Below are positions 17,946 to 25,791 of a stretch of DNA of 64,000 nt, in pieces. This stretch comes from Erythrobacter neustonensis (lineage in GTDB: Bacteria; Pseudomonadota; Alphaproteobacteria; Sphingomonadales; Sphingomonadaceae). Every line of letters starts with the position of its first letter. Within the stretch, counting starts at the first letter, position 1. The translations under genes were made by a program, and so were the position numbers. The notes beneath the pieces are model-generated. The model worked only from the letters and a program-made list of their open reading frames with translations. It was not told the origin of the DNA and ran no database searches. The stretch is from NCBI RefSeq assembly GCF_001663175.1, contig NZ_CP016033.1, positions 1,674,001 to 1,738,000 on the forward strand. Direction: 5' to 3'.

Positions 17946-18833
17946 ATGATGGGAACGCTCGCCTTGCGCAACGACGAGAAGATCGGCCTCGGTGCCGCGC
18001 TCGTGCTGCACGTGGCGCTGGTCGGTGTGCTCGCGACGCAGACGATGCGCAGCGAGGTCGATGTCTTTCCCGAACGCATCACGGTGAGCCTTGCGACCGA
18101 TGTCGGGATGCAGTCCGCCGCGCCCAAACCCGTCGCCGAAAGCCGCGCATCGACCGCGCCGACATTGTCACCCGATCCTGCGCCAGCGCCGGATGTTCAG
18201 CCCGCGCCCGCGCCCGTTCCGCCGACGCCGCCGCAGCAGCGTGCGCCCGCGCCGCGCCCGCAACCCACCACTGCACCGCGCCCCGTTCCGCGGCCTACCA
18301 CCGCCGCGCCCGCACGCCAGCAGCCGCAGCCATCCCGCACGCCCGCAGCCCGGCCCAGCGCGGCTTCCAGCCCGTCGCGCCAGACCGCGCCCACCCCCGC
18401 CCGGCAGACCGCCCCCAAAAGCGGCGGCGGCAGCCGGATCGGCGACGATTTCCTCGAAGGGCGTGGGTCTTCCGCCACCGCCACCGAAACCCGCGCGCCG
18501 GCAACCACCGTGGGGGCGAGCGAAATCGCCTCGCTGCGCAGCGCGGTTGGGCGGCAGGTCAAGATCAAATGGCAGGGCCGCGTCCCCCAAGGCCCCGATG
18601 CCGAATTGCTGGTGACCCGCGTGCGTTTCCGCCTCAACCCCGATGGCACGCTAGCGGGCGAGCCCGAACTGGTCGGCGCGACCACCGGGGTGACCGATCT
18701 CAACCGCGCGCAGGTTGCCCGCCACCGCGAGGAGGCCGTGCGCGCGATCAAGCTGGTCGGCAAGTTCACGGTGCCGTTCCCCGTGCCTTCCGGCCAAAAT
18801 ACCTTCACTCTGGTCTTCGATAGGAATTCGTGA
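17946..18833 (+). CDS. tolA: TolA-like protein (energy-transducing link of the Tol-Pal system)
   Basis: A 295-residue protein with one N-terminal membrane helix (GLGAALVLHVALVGVLATQTM, about 14-34), a long Pro/Ala/Arg-rich linker (about 60-165) and a C-terminal TonB/TolA-like domain (about 185-295). It should span the periplasm and contact TolB and Pal. Two adjacent ATGs (17946 and 17949) could serve; AGG is close upstream. The linker is proline-rich rather than the alanine/lysine helix of E. coli TolA, as is common in alphaproteobacteria. The TGA stop overlaps the tolB ATG by one base. Confidence 0.85.
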   Translation: MMGTLALRNDEKIGLGAALVLHVALVGVLATQTMRSEVDVFPERITVSLATDVGMQSAAPKPVAESRASTAPTLSPDPAPAPDVQPAPAPVPPTPPQQRAPAPRPQPTTAPRPVPRPTTAAPARQQPQPSRTPAARPSAASSPSRQTAPTPARQTAPKSGGGSRIGDDFLEGRGSSATATETRAPATTVGASEIASLRSAVGRQVKIKWQGRVPQGPDAELLVTRVRFRLNPDGTLAGEPELVGATTGVTDLNRAQVARHREEAVRAIKLVGKFTVPFPVPSGQNTFTLVFDRNS

Positions 18834-20215
18834 TGAAGTCGCTGCTCGCCGTGCTGCTTGCCGGAACCGCAACCCTTGCCTCGGCGCAGGATCTGGGCGC
18901 GCCGCAAGCCCGCGAGGCCCCGGTCGAGGTGATCGAGAGCGGGGCCGATGACGGCGAAATCCGCATCACCGACGAGGCTGCATGGTCCGATATCGGCATC
19001 GCGATCCCAGCGTTTGCGACAGATCGCGAGCGTGCCACCCCCGCCAACGACGCGGGCACCGGCGCGCTGGGCCGCGAGGTCGCGCGCGTCATCACTGCCA
19101 ACCTGCGCAACAACGGGTTGTTCAAGCCGGTCGGCCCCGACAGCCTGCCGCAGCCCGCCTTTGGCGAAGTGCGCGCACCCACCTATGCGACCTGGGGCGG
19201 GAAGGGCGCGGAAATGCTGGTGCAGGGCTATGTCACCGCGCGCGACGACGGGCGGCTGGTGGTCGGCTGCTATCTCTACGACGTCGCGCTGCAGCAGCAA
19301 TTGGTGCGCGAGGGCTGGGTGGTCGCACCGGGCGACTGGCGCCGCGCGGCGCACAAGTGCTCGGACCTGATCTTCAGCCGGTTGACCGGCGAAACCCCGT
19401 TCTTCGACAGCCGCATCGCCTACATCGCCGAAACCGGCCCCAAGGACCGCCGGGTCAAGCGGCTGGCGGTGATGGACAGCGACGGCGCGAACCACCGCTT
19501 CCTGACGCTGGGCAGCGCCACCGCGCTCACCCCGCGCTATTCGCCCGACTATTCGAAGATCCTCTATCTCTCCTATGTCGACGGCAATCCGCGGATCTAT
19601 GTCTATGACATCAACAGCGGCAAGCAGGTGGTGGTGACCGAAAACCGCAAACCGACGATGGCCCCGCGCTGGTCGCCCGATGGCAAATATATCCTGTTCT
19701 CGATGGCGGTGGCGGGCAACACCGATATCTACCGCATCCCGGCAACCGGCGGCACACCGGTCAAGCTGACCGACAATCCGGGAATCGATGTCGGCGGATC
19801 GTTCTCGCCCGATGGCACCAAGATCGTGTTCGAAAGCGACCGTTCGGGCACGCAGCAATGCTACATCATGGATGCCGACGGCAGGAACCAGAAGCGCATC
19901 AGCTTCTTCGGCGGCCGCTGCGCCACGCCTGAATGGAGCCCGCGCGGCGACCAGATCGCCTTCACGCGCATCGCCGGCGATTTCAACGTCGCGGTGATGA
20001 ACACCAGCGGCGGGAACATGCGCGTGCTGACCAAGGGCTGGCAGGACGAGGCCCCCACCTGGGCGCCCAACGGTCGGATCATCCAGTTCTTCCGCACCGA
20101 AAGGAACACCGGGCGTTCGGCGATCTGGCAGGTCGACCTGACCGGCCAGAACGAACGCCGCCTGCCGACCTATGCCGATGCCTCGGACCCGGCATGGGGC
20201 CCGATCCGTCCGTAA
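18833..20215 (+). CDS. tolB: Tol-Pal system beta-propeller protein TolB
   Basis: A 460-residue periplasmic protein. It has the signal peptide MKSLLAVLLAGTATLASAQ, an N-terminal alpha/beta domain (DIGIAIPAF, ANLRNNGLFKPVGPD) and a C-terminal six-bladed WD40-like propeller with repeats such as PRYSPDYSKILYLSY, PRWSPDGKYILFSM and GSFSPDGTKIVFES. TolB binds Pal and TolA alternately. AGGA lies seven bases before the ATG. It overlaps tolA by one base, and pal follows 85 bp later. Confidence 0.96.
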   Translation: MKSLLAVLLAGTATLASAQDLGAPQAREAPVEVIESGADDGEIRITDEAAWSDIGIAIPAFATDRERATPANDAGTGALGREVARVITANLRNNGLFKPVGPDSLPQPAFGEVRAPTYATWGGKGAEMLVQGYVTARDDGRLVVGCYLYDVALQQQLVREGWVVAPGDWRRAAHKCSDLIFSRLTGETPFFDSRIAYIAETGPKDRRVKRLAVMDSDGANHRFLTLGSATALTPRYSPDYSKILYLSYVDGNPRIYVYDINSGKQVVVTENRKPTMAPRWSPDGKYILFSMAVAGNTDIYRIPATGGTPVKLTDNPGIDVGGSFSPDGTKIVFESDRSGTQQCYIMDADGRNQKRISFFGGRCATPEWSPRGDQIAFTRIAGDFNVAVMNTSGGNMRVLTKGWQDEAPTWAPNGRIIQFFRTERNTGRSAIWQVDLTGQNERRLPTYADASDPAWGPIRP

Positions 20216-20300
20216 GCCGCCCGGCCCATTTTTGGCCCCGATTGCCGTTACAATGGGCGGCTTCTTTCTTCCCCCGCAACCGTATCAAAGGACGTCACAC

Positions 20301-20819
20301 ATGAACGCCAAGATCGCCACCATGCTGCTGCTGGCTTCGGCCACCGGACTTGCTGCCTGCTCGAAAAAGGCGCCCGCCGAACTGCCGCCCGCACCGGTCG
20401 ACAACACCGCCCCGGTGACGCAGCCCACCACCGACACAGGTGGCACCGCCGCGCCGGGCACGCAGGCGCATTTCGCAGGCGCCGTTGGTTCGGCCACGAC
20501 AATCTATTTCGATACAGATCGCTACAACATCGATTCGCAGGATGCCGCCGCGCTGCAGGCGCAGGCTCAGTATTTCGCGCGCTATCCGCAGCTCACCTTC
20601 ACGATCGAAGGCCACGCCGATGAACGCGGCACGCGCGAATACAACATCGCGCTGGGTGAACGCCGCGCCAATTCGGCCAAGGCCTATCTGGTGAGCATGG
20701 GCGTCGACCCTAACCGCATCGCGGTGGTCAGCTACGGCAAGGAGCGCCCCGTCGCGCTGGCATCGAACGAAACCGCCTGGGCGCAGAACCGCCGCGCCGC
20801 GAGCGTGATGATCAACTGA
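20301..20819 (+). CDS. pal: Peptidoglycan-associated lipoprotein
   Basis: A 172-residue lipoprotein with the signal MNAKIATMLLLASATGLAAC (lipobox LAAC) and a low-complexity linker. The C-terminal OmpA-like domain carries TIYFDTDRYNIDSQ and IEGHADERGTREYNIALGERRA, which binds diaminopimelate in peptidoglycan. It anchors the outer membrane and partners TolB. AAAGGA lies eight bases before the ATG, so a much longer upstream frame is rejected. No cpoB/ybgF gene follows, unlike in many tol-pal operons; a small convergent gene sits there instead. Confidence 0.97.
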   Translation: MNAKIATMLLLASATGLAACSKKAPAELPPAPVDNTAPVTQPTTDTGGTAAPGTQAHFAGAVGSATTIYFDTDRYNIDSQDAAALQAQAQYFARYPQLTFTIEGHADERGTREYNIALGERRANSAKAYLVSMGVDPNRIAVVSYGKERPVALASNETAWAQNRRAASVMIN

Positions 20820-20823
20820 TCGA

Positions 20824-20973
20824 TCAGCCGTGCAGCAGGCCCGGCGCAAGTTCGGCCTGCTGCATCGCCACCGGCGGCTCCATGCCCGCCAGATCGCGCA
20901 CGCCCGTCACCACGCACAGCCCCGCGAGCGCGAGAACGCAAAACAGGCTTGAGAGGGTCAGTTGCTGGCTCAT
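20824..20973 (-). CDS. Small membrane or secreted protein, hypothetical
   Basis: A 49-residue protein, MSQQLTLSSLFCVLALAGLCV followed by a short polar tail ending ELAPGLLHG. The hydrophobic N-terminal stretch (about 8-23) is a single membrane helix or uncleaved signal. AAGGA stands about nine bases before the ATG, which supports translation. It converges on pal; the two stop codons are arms of the palindrome TGATCGATCA at 20817-20826. No family is recognised. Small proteins of this type, often written with the MS..TLSSLF start, recur in sphingomonads. Confidence 0.55.
   Translation of the reverse strand: MSQQLTLSSLFCVLALAGLCVVTGVRDLAGMEPPVAMQQAELAPGLLHG
20831..20864. repeat. 11-bp perfect inverted repeat downstream of pal
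   Basis: TGCAGCAGGCC (20831-20841) and GGCCTGCTGCA (20854-20864) flank a 12-base loop. It lies inside the last codons of the small convergent gene and 11 bases after the pal stop. There is no T-run, so it is not a classical terminator, but it could protect the 3' end of the tol-pal mRNA. Confidence 0.6.
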
Positions 20974-21111
20974 GATCGGTGGTCCTTTTGCAATGCAACA
21001 TTTCACATTGCAACTTGTTCCATCCCTCTCACGCCTTTCCATTCGGTCCCACTGCGCCTAGATTGAGCGCGTGAGACAATCGACCAACGACATGATGCAG
21101 GGCCTGCCCCG

Positions 21112-21645
21112 ATGAGCCGCGCGCGCCGGTCGATGGATTGGGGTTTCCCGCGCTGGCGGCCCTATGGCGCTTCGCAGGAAGCCGCCAATGTGCGCATCTG
21201 CGACCGCCACGGCTGCGACGAGCCGGGCAATTGCCCCGCGCCCAAGGCCCCCAACAGCCGCGACCGCTGGTATTTCTGCCAGAAACATGCTGCCGAATAC
21301 AATTCGCGCTGGGACTATTTCGAAGGGCTCGAAGCGGCCGAAAAGGAAGAGCGCGCCAAGGCCGAACGCGCCGAAAGCGCAGGCTATTCCGAAGCCTCGC
21401 ATTATGGCTGGGCAGGGTCGGGCGACGGGTCGCGCAGCGCCGATGAAATGCGCGCATTGGAAGCGCTGGGCCTCGATCCCGATGCCGATTTCGACGCGAT
21501 CAAGAAAGCCTACCGCGCGCGGGCGAAAGAAGTGCACCCCGACGTGAAACCCGGCGATGCCGAGGCGGCCAAGCAGTTCCAGGTGATCCAGACCGCCTAC
21601 GAAGTGCTGCGCGCCGCCGAAGAACGCCGCGAATGGAAGGGCTGA
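21112..21645 (+). CDS. C-terminal J-domain (DnaJ-like) protein
   Basis: A 177-residue cytoplasmic protein. The N-terminal half holds a Cys/His-containing segment (VRICDRHGCDEPGNCPAPKAP and WYFCQKHAAEYNSRWDYF), possibly a zinc site. The C-terminal J domain (about 115-177) has LEALGLDPDADFDAIKKAYR and the HPD motif in KEVHPDVKPGD. It should stimulate a DnaK-type Hsp70; the client is unknown. The domain order with J at the C terminus is a recurring alphaproteobacterial type. The gene converges with the DUF1963 gene, whose stop is ten bases away. Confidence 0.88.
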   Translation: MSRARRSMDWGFPRWRPYGASQEAANVRICDRHGCDEPGNCPAPKAPNSRDRWYFCQKHAAEYNSRWDYFEGLEAAEKEERAKAERAESAGYSEASHYGWAGSGDGSRSADEMRALEALGLDPDADFDAIKKAYRARAKEVHPDVKPGDAEAAKQFQVIQTAYEVLRAAEERREWKG

Positions 21646-21655
21646 TCCGCGCCGG

Positions 21656-23347
21656 TCAGTAACCGCTGAGCACGGATGTCACCCGGTCGAACCGCCGCGC
21701 GGCGAGATCTTCGGGGCTGATCAGATATTGCAGCACGCCTTCGCCGAAATGATGCTCAGGCCCTGAACCGCTGGTCAGTTCGAGCAGCAGCAGGTGATCG
21801 TCGACCAGTTCCTCGACATAGCCCTGCACGTAGCTGGGCGGGCCGAACATGTGCGCCGGTGTGGGTGCATGGGTATTGCGCACGCGCGGCAGTTCGCCCG
21901 CCTCCTTCCTCGCCCGCCATTCGTCATATCCGCCCGGTCGCGAATGGTCGGGCGCTTCGTCGGCCATATATTCGCTGGCGAGCGCGTGGACCGCCATCGC
22001 CTTGTCGATCCATTCCGCCGGGATCCGGCCGATTGCCGCGCTGCCGACACCGAGGCTCAAATCGACCGAGCGGACGACGAGATTGTCGAAGCCGAAGCGC
22101 AGCATTCCCTGCCGTTCTTCGGCCCAGCGCCACACATCGTCCGCAATCTGCTGTTCGATCGCGGTGCCGGCGGGGCGCTGGCAACCGAGCGCGAACAGTT
22201 CCTTGGCTTCGTTGTGCCAGCCGTTGATGCGCGCAACGCGTTCTTCGTCGGAAAGATCGGAAAACAGGTGCTTCGATGTGGGCCGGTCGGGCCTGCGGGT
22301 CTGATCGAGCATCGCCGCGGCCAGCACCCGGACGGCGCCGAAATCGTGCGGGAATGCGGCAAAGGGGCGGGCAAAATCAGGCCGGGGCGCGTCGATGTCG
22401 CGGACCGGGCGAGTATCGGCGCGGCCTTCGTTCTGCACGGCGAGCAAGCGCGGCGCCGCCGATGCATCGCCCCAGAACAATCGCTCGCCTTCCGCAGGAT
22501 CGAGCGCGGTGAGCGGATAATCGAACGCGGCGGGCGCAAAGGGGAAGCGCGGCATGATGCGCGGGACGAAAACGGCGGCGTCGTCGACCTTGTCGGTACA
22601 TCCGGCGACACAGCGAGGGCCTTGGTCGCCAAAGATTGGCGGCGCAACGTCGGGCACGGGAATTTCGGCCCAGCCTTCGGTTGGACCGGAATGGTGGAGG
22701 AAGGCTTCGAGCTGCGCCTGCGCGTCGCCGTTGCCCCACGACAGGTCGATAAAGCAGTATAATACCCCTTCATCGGGCATCAATCCGGTCGCGTCGAGCG
22801 GCGCAAGTTGCGCGCAGTCCCACTGCATGATGAAGGTCAGCGGCACGCCGTCTGCCCCCTGCGAACGCGGCCAGATGAAATCTGCCGGGCCGATCGGCTG
22901 CCCGCCATAAAATGACAGACCGTCCGTGTCAGGCCCCCCGGGCGCGGACACGCGGAACACGATCGGGCGCCGGCGCGCCGCCTCGATTGCGCGGGGCAGG
23001 GGGCCCTCGTGCGGGGGCGGGGGTGCGTTGTCCGCGTTGATCCTTGCCAGCAGCGTCGCCGCGTCCATCCCTGCCAGCGGATTTGCCGCCGGGGCAGGGG
23101 CCGCCGCCTGATCGAATGGATCCGCTTCGCCCGCAAGGTTTCCGGCCGCACGCCTGCGTCCGAAGCCGGAGGTTCGCACGGATTGCTGGTCCAGACTTTC
23201 GGGATCGGCAATCTCGTCCGTCAAGCTTGCCCGTCTCGCCGCTGCGGTTCGCGCCAGCCGGATAACGGCCTGCACCACCGCAATCCCGATAACCACCACC
23301 ATCAGAATGGCGGCAAAGGCAAGTTTGTCTGCAAAACTGTCCGGCAT
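21656..23347 (-). CDS. Membrane-anchored DUF1963 (YwqG-like) protein
   Basis: A 563-residue protein. One N-terminal membrane helix (about 7-30, FAAILMVVVIGIAVVQAVI) is followed by a charged linker and a large soluble region with IGPADFIWPRSQGADGVPLTFIMQWDCAQLAPL and EGVLYCFIDLSWGN. These match the DUF1963 fold, whose biochemical role is unknown. The C-terminal part ends with a second unit (HHFGEGVLQYLISPEDLAARRFDRV). I start at MPDSFADK, with GGGGGT about eight bases upstream; an ATG 54 bases earlier is possible. Confidence 0.75.
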   Translation of the reverse strand: MPDSFADKLAFAAILMVVVIGIAVVQAVIRLARTAAARRASLTDEIADPESLDQQSVRTSGFGRRRAAGNLAGEADPFDQAAAPAPAANPLAGMDAATLLARINADNAPPPPHEGPLPRAIEAARRRPIVFRVSAPGGPDTDGLSFYGGQPIGPADFIWPRSQGADGVPLTFIMQWDCAQLAPLDATGLMPDEGVLYCFIDLSWGNGDAQAQLEAFLHHSGPTEGWAEIPVPDVAPPIFGDQGPRCVAGCTDKVDDAAVFVPRIMPRFPFAPAAFDYPLTALDPAEGERLFWGDASAAPRLLAVQNEGRADTRPVRDIDAPRPDFARPFAAFPHDFGAVRVLAAAMLDQTRRPDRPTSKHLFSDLSDEERVARINGWHNEAKELFALGCQRPAGTAIEQQIADDVWRWAEERQGMLRFGFDNLVVRSVDLSLGVGSAAIGRIPAEWIDKAMAVHALASEYMADEAPDHSRPGGYDEWRARKEAGELPRVRNTHAPTPAHMFGPPSYVQGYVEELVDDHLLLLELTSGSGPEHHFGEGVLQYLISPEDLAARRFDRVTSVLSGY

Positions 23348-23427
23348 TCTCGCACCCCCACGCAGCGAAACCGCGGCAAACGGGCGGTCTGTTGCCGCCA
23401 TTCTGCGCGAGGGTAATCAATTTCGCG

Positions 23428-24249
23428 CTAAATCTGAGGGCGGCGCGTCACGGCGACCTGCGGGTCGGGATTGTCGTTCCACCACGGCGTGTCGGTCCAC
23501 GGGCGCACATCCACCTCGTGCGTCCAGCAGCTGCGCGGCTGGTGCGCCAGATGCCAATAGGTTTCGGCCAGCGCGGCGGGGTCGATCACGCCGTCCTTGC
23601 CCTTGGCCTGTTTGAAGGCGCCAAAACTGTCGCCCAGAAGCTTGCCCAGCGTATCGGGTGCATCGACCGGGCCATCGACGATCACGTGCGCAACGTGGAT
23701 GCCCTGCGCGGCAAATTCGGCATTTAGCGTCTGGCACAGCATCCGCCGCCCGCCCATCGCTGCGGCGTGGCTGTGCTGCCCGGCATTGCCGCGCACCGAG
23801 GCGGTCGACGATGTCACCAGCAATGTGCCTAGCGTGCCCTCAGCGGCACGCGCGGTCATGTGCGGCAGCAGCGCATGCGCAAGCCGGAACACGCCATAGG
23901 TGCCCAGCCGCCAGCCAAGCTCGAAGGTGCGGTGCGGCGTCTGGTCGAGCGCGCGGGTGCCGATCTGCGCGCCGAGGTTGTAGAGCGCGGTATGGACCGG
24001 GCCGATGTCGCGTTCGGTGCGTTCGACCAGTTCCTCGATGCTGCCGTCCTCGGCCGCGTTGAGTAGCGTGCCCGACGCCGTGCCGCTCGCGGCCTCGATT
24101 TCAGCGACCATGCGCGCAAGGCCCGCCTCGTCCGAACGCCGCGCGAGCACCGCGTGATAGCCGCCTGCGGCAAAGCGCAAGGCGGCATTGCCCCCGATCC
24201 CGGCGCCCGCGCCTATCACGAGGAAAACGGGTTTGCGGCGATCGGTCAT
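23428..24249 (-). CDS. SDR-fold protein lacking the canonical catalytic Tyr and Lys
   Basis: A 273-residue protein with the Rossmann motif VIGAGAGIGGNAALRFAAGGY and SDR-like spacing. The usual serine site is VTSSTASVRGN, but the expected Tyr-x3-Lys is replaced: GQHSHAAAMGGRRML occupies the YSASKAAV position, with His for Tyr and Ala for Lys. The NNAG motif is also changed to YNLGAQ. It may be a catalytically altered or non-enzymatic SDR, or may use other residues. Similar divergent SDRs occur in sphingomonads. It starts with an ATG at 24249 and lies 60 bp downstream of the PLP enzyme gene on the same strand. Confidence 0.78.
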   Translation of the reverse strand: MTDRRKPVFLVIGAGAGIGGNAALRFAAGGYHAVLARRSDEAGLARMVAEIEAASGTASGTLLNAAEDGSIEELVERTERDIGPVHTALYNLGAQIGTRALDQTPHRTFELGWRLGTYGVFRLAHALLPHMTARAAEGTLGTLLVTSSTASVRGNAGQHSHAAAMGGRRMLCQTLNAEFAAQGIHVAHVIVDGPVDAPDTLGKLLGDSFGAFKQAKGKDGVIDPAALAETYWHLAHQPRSCWTHEVDVRPWTDTPWWNDNPDPQVAVTRRPQI

Positions 24250-24309
24250 GGCTTGTCTCCCTTGCCGCCACACTGGCGCACTGCCAACACGGCGGCAAGG
24301 GGATGATGG

Positions 24310-25623
24310 TCAGACCGTTTCGAGCGCCTGCGCAAAATCGGCGATCAGATCGTCGGCATCTTCGATCCCGACGCTGATCCGCACGAGGTTGTCGGTGATG
24401 CCCAGCAGATCCTTGCGCGCCTGCGGCACCGAAAGGTGCGTCATCGAGGCCGGGTGGCTCGCCAGCGTCTCGGTCCCGCCGAGGCTGACCGCGAGCTTGG
24501 CGATGGTCAGATTGTCGAGGAAGCGGAAGCATTCGGCCTCGCCGCCCTTGATGAACACCGAGAACGTGCTGCCCGCGCCAAGACAATGGCGGTCATAGAT
24601 GTCCTGCTGGCGCGGATCGGTGATGAAACCGAGATAGCCCAACCCTTCGACCTTGGGATGATCGCGCAGGAAAGCGCACACCTTGGCGGCGTTCTCGCCC
24701 GCGCGCTGCATCCGCAGTTCGACCGTTTCCAGGCTGCGAAGCAACATCCACGCGGTGTGGGGATCGACAATCCCGCCCATCGTGTTGCGCAGCGCGCGCA
24801 CCGGGTTGATCCATTTCTTCGCGCCGGCAATGCTGCCCGCGACCAGATCGGAATGGCCGCCGACATACTTGGTCAGCGAATAGGCGACGATATCGGCCCC
24901 CTGATCGAGCGGGCGCGCCCACAGCGGCCCAAGGAAGGTGTTGTCGATCGCGATCGGGGTGCCTGCAAGCGCCGCATCGCGCGCATCGCGCACCGCTTCG
25001 ACATCGACCAGCGCATTGGTCGGGTTGGCCGGGCTTTCGAGATAGATCATCGCGACCTTGCCGCCCTGCGCGTCGGCCTGCGCGCGGGCCTTGGCCAGCA
25101 CCGCATCGAGTTCCTCGCGCGTCGCCCCGGCGGGGAAATCGACATAGGTCACCCCGAAGCGCGACAGCGTCTTGGCGACGAAGCCTTCGGACGCGGCATA
25201 CAGCGGGCCCGAATGCACGATCACGTCGCCCGCGCTGGCATAGGCCATCATCAGGATGCAGATCGCGGTCATCCCGCTCGAGAAGGTCAGCGCGTCCTCA
25301 GCCCCGTCCCACACGGCAAGGCGATCTTCGAGGATTTCCTGGTTCGGCCCGTTGAAGCGCGAATAGACGAGGCCTTCCGCACCGCCTTCGCGAATGCCGG
25401 TGATGCCTTCGAAGTGGCGCTTGCCGGCCGCCGCGCTTTCGAAGGCGAAGGTGCTGGTGAGGAAGATCGGCGCCTTCAGCGACCCTTCGGACAGAACCGG
25501 ATCATAGCCGTGGCCCATCATCAGGGTGGAGGGCTTGAGCGGACGGCCGCCGATCTCGCGCTTGGCGGGCTTGGGTTTGCGGCGGGGGGTGGGGGTCGTG
25601 GCAGCGTTCACGGCGTCGGTCAT
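24310..25623 (-). CDS. Cystathionine gamma-synthase family PLP enzyme
   Basis: A 437-residue Cys/Met-metabolism PLP enzyme. The cofactor lysine is in VAYSLTKYVGGHSDLVAG; the phosphate-binding part is ALTFSSGMTAI and the Asp that contacts the pyridine nitrogen is in IAIDNTFLGP. Family members include cystathionine gamma-synthase, methionine gamma-lyase and O-succinylhomoserine sulfhydrylase; which reaction occurs here is uncertain. The N-terminal 25 residues are a Lys/Arg/Pro-rich extension. The 5' leader can form hairpins that occlude its AAGGAAGGA ribosome site, so its translation may be controlled. Confidence 0.9.
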   Translation of the reverse strand: MTDAVNAATTPTPRRKPKPAKREIGGRPLKPSTLMMGHGYDPVLSEGSLKAPIFLTSTFAFESAAAGKRHFEGITGIREGGAEGLVYSRFNGPNQEILEDRLAVWDGAEDALTFSSGMTAICILMMAYASAGDVIVHSGPLYAASEGFVAKTLSRFGVTYVDFPAGATREELDAVLAKARAQADAQGGKVAMIYLESPANPTNALVDVEAVRDARDAALAGTPIAIDNTFLGPLWARPLDQGADIVAYSLTKYVGGHSDLVAGSIAGAKKWINPVRALRNTMGGIVDPHTAWMLLRSLETVELRMQRAGENAAKVCAFLRDHPKVEGLGYLGFITDPRQQDIYDRHCLGAGSTFSVFIKGGEAECFRFLDNLTIAKLAVSLGGTETLASHPASMTHLSVPQARKDLLGITDNLVRISVGIEDADDLIADFAQALETV

Positions 25624-25631
25624 GACGGCGC

Positions 25632-25715
25632 ATCCTTCCTTGTGCTCATGCTCCCAGGAAGGCGGGAGCAGGGTGCGAAGGATCAGGGCGCCCGTTCCTA
25701 ACCTCCGCAGGAACG
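25632..25715 (-). promoter_or_regulatory. Structured leader of the cystathionine gamma-synthase-type gene
   Basis: On the minus strand, CGTTCCT (25715-25709) and AGGAACG (25699-25693) form a 7-bp hairpin. A second hairpin, TGCTCCC (25670-25664) with GGGAGCA (25655-25649), has the loop GCCTTCCT. The ribosome site AAGGAAGGAT (25641-25632) can pair either with ATCCTTC (25683-25677) or with the hairpin loop CCTTCCT, which would make a pseudoknot. The two pairings exclude each other. No SAM-I, SAM-II or SAH consensus is evident. Confidence 0.4.
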
Positions 25716-25791
25716 CCTCTCCGCTGCCACCGCAATGCTGGCGCAGGAATATCGCGCGCGCATGATCGTTTCAAGCCTCGGTGCGATCATT

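Noticed and set aside
25632..25715. Known SAM or SAH riboswitch upstream of the PLP enzyme gene
   Set aside because: The conserved core sequences of SAM-I, SAM-II and SAH classes are not present, so only an unassigned structured leader is reported.
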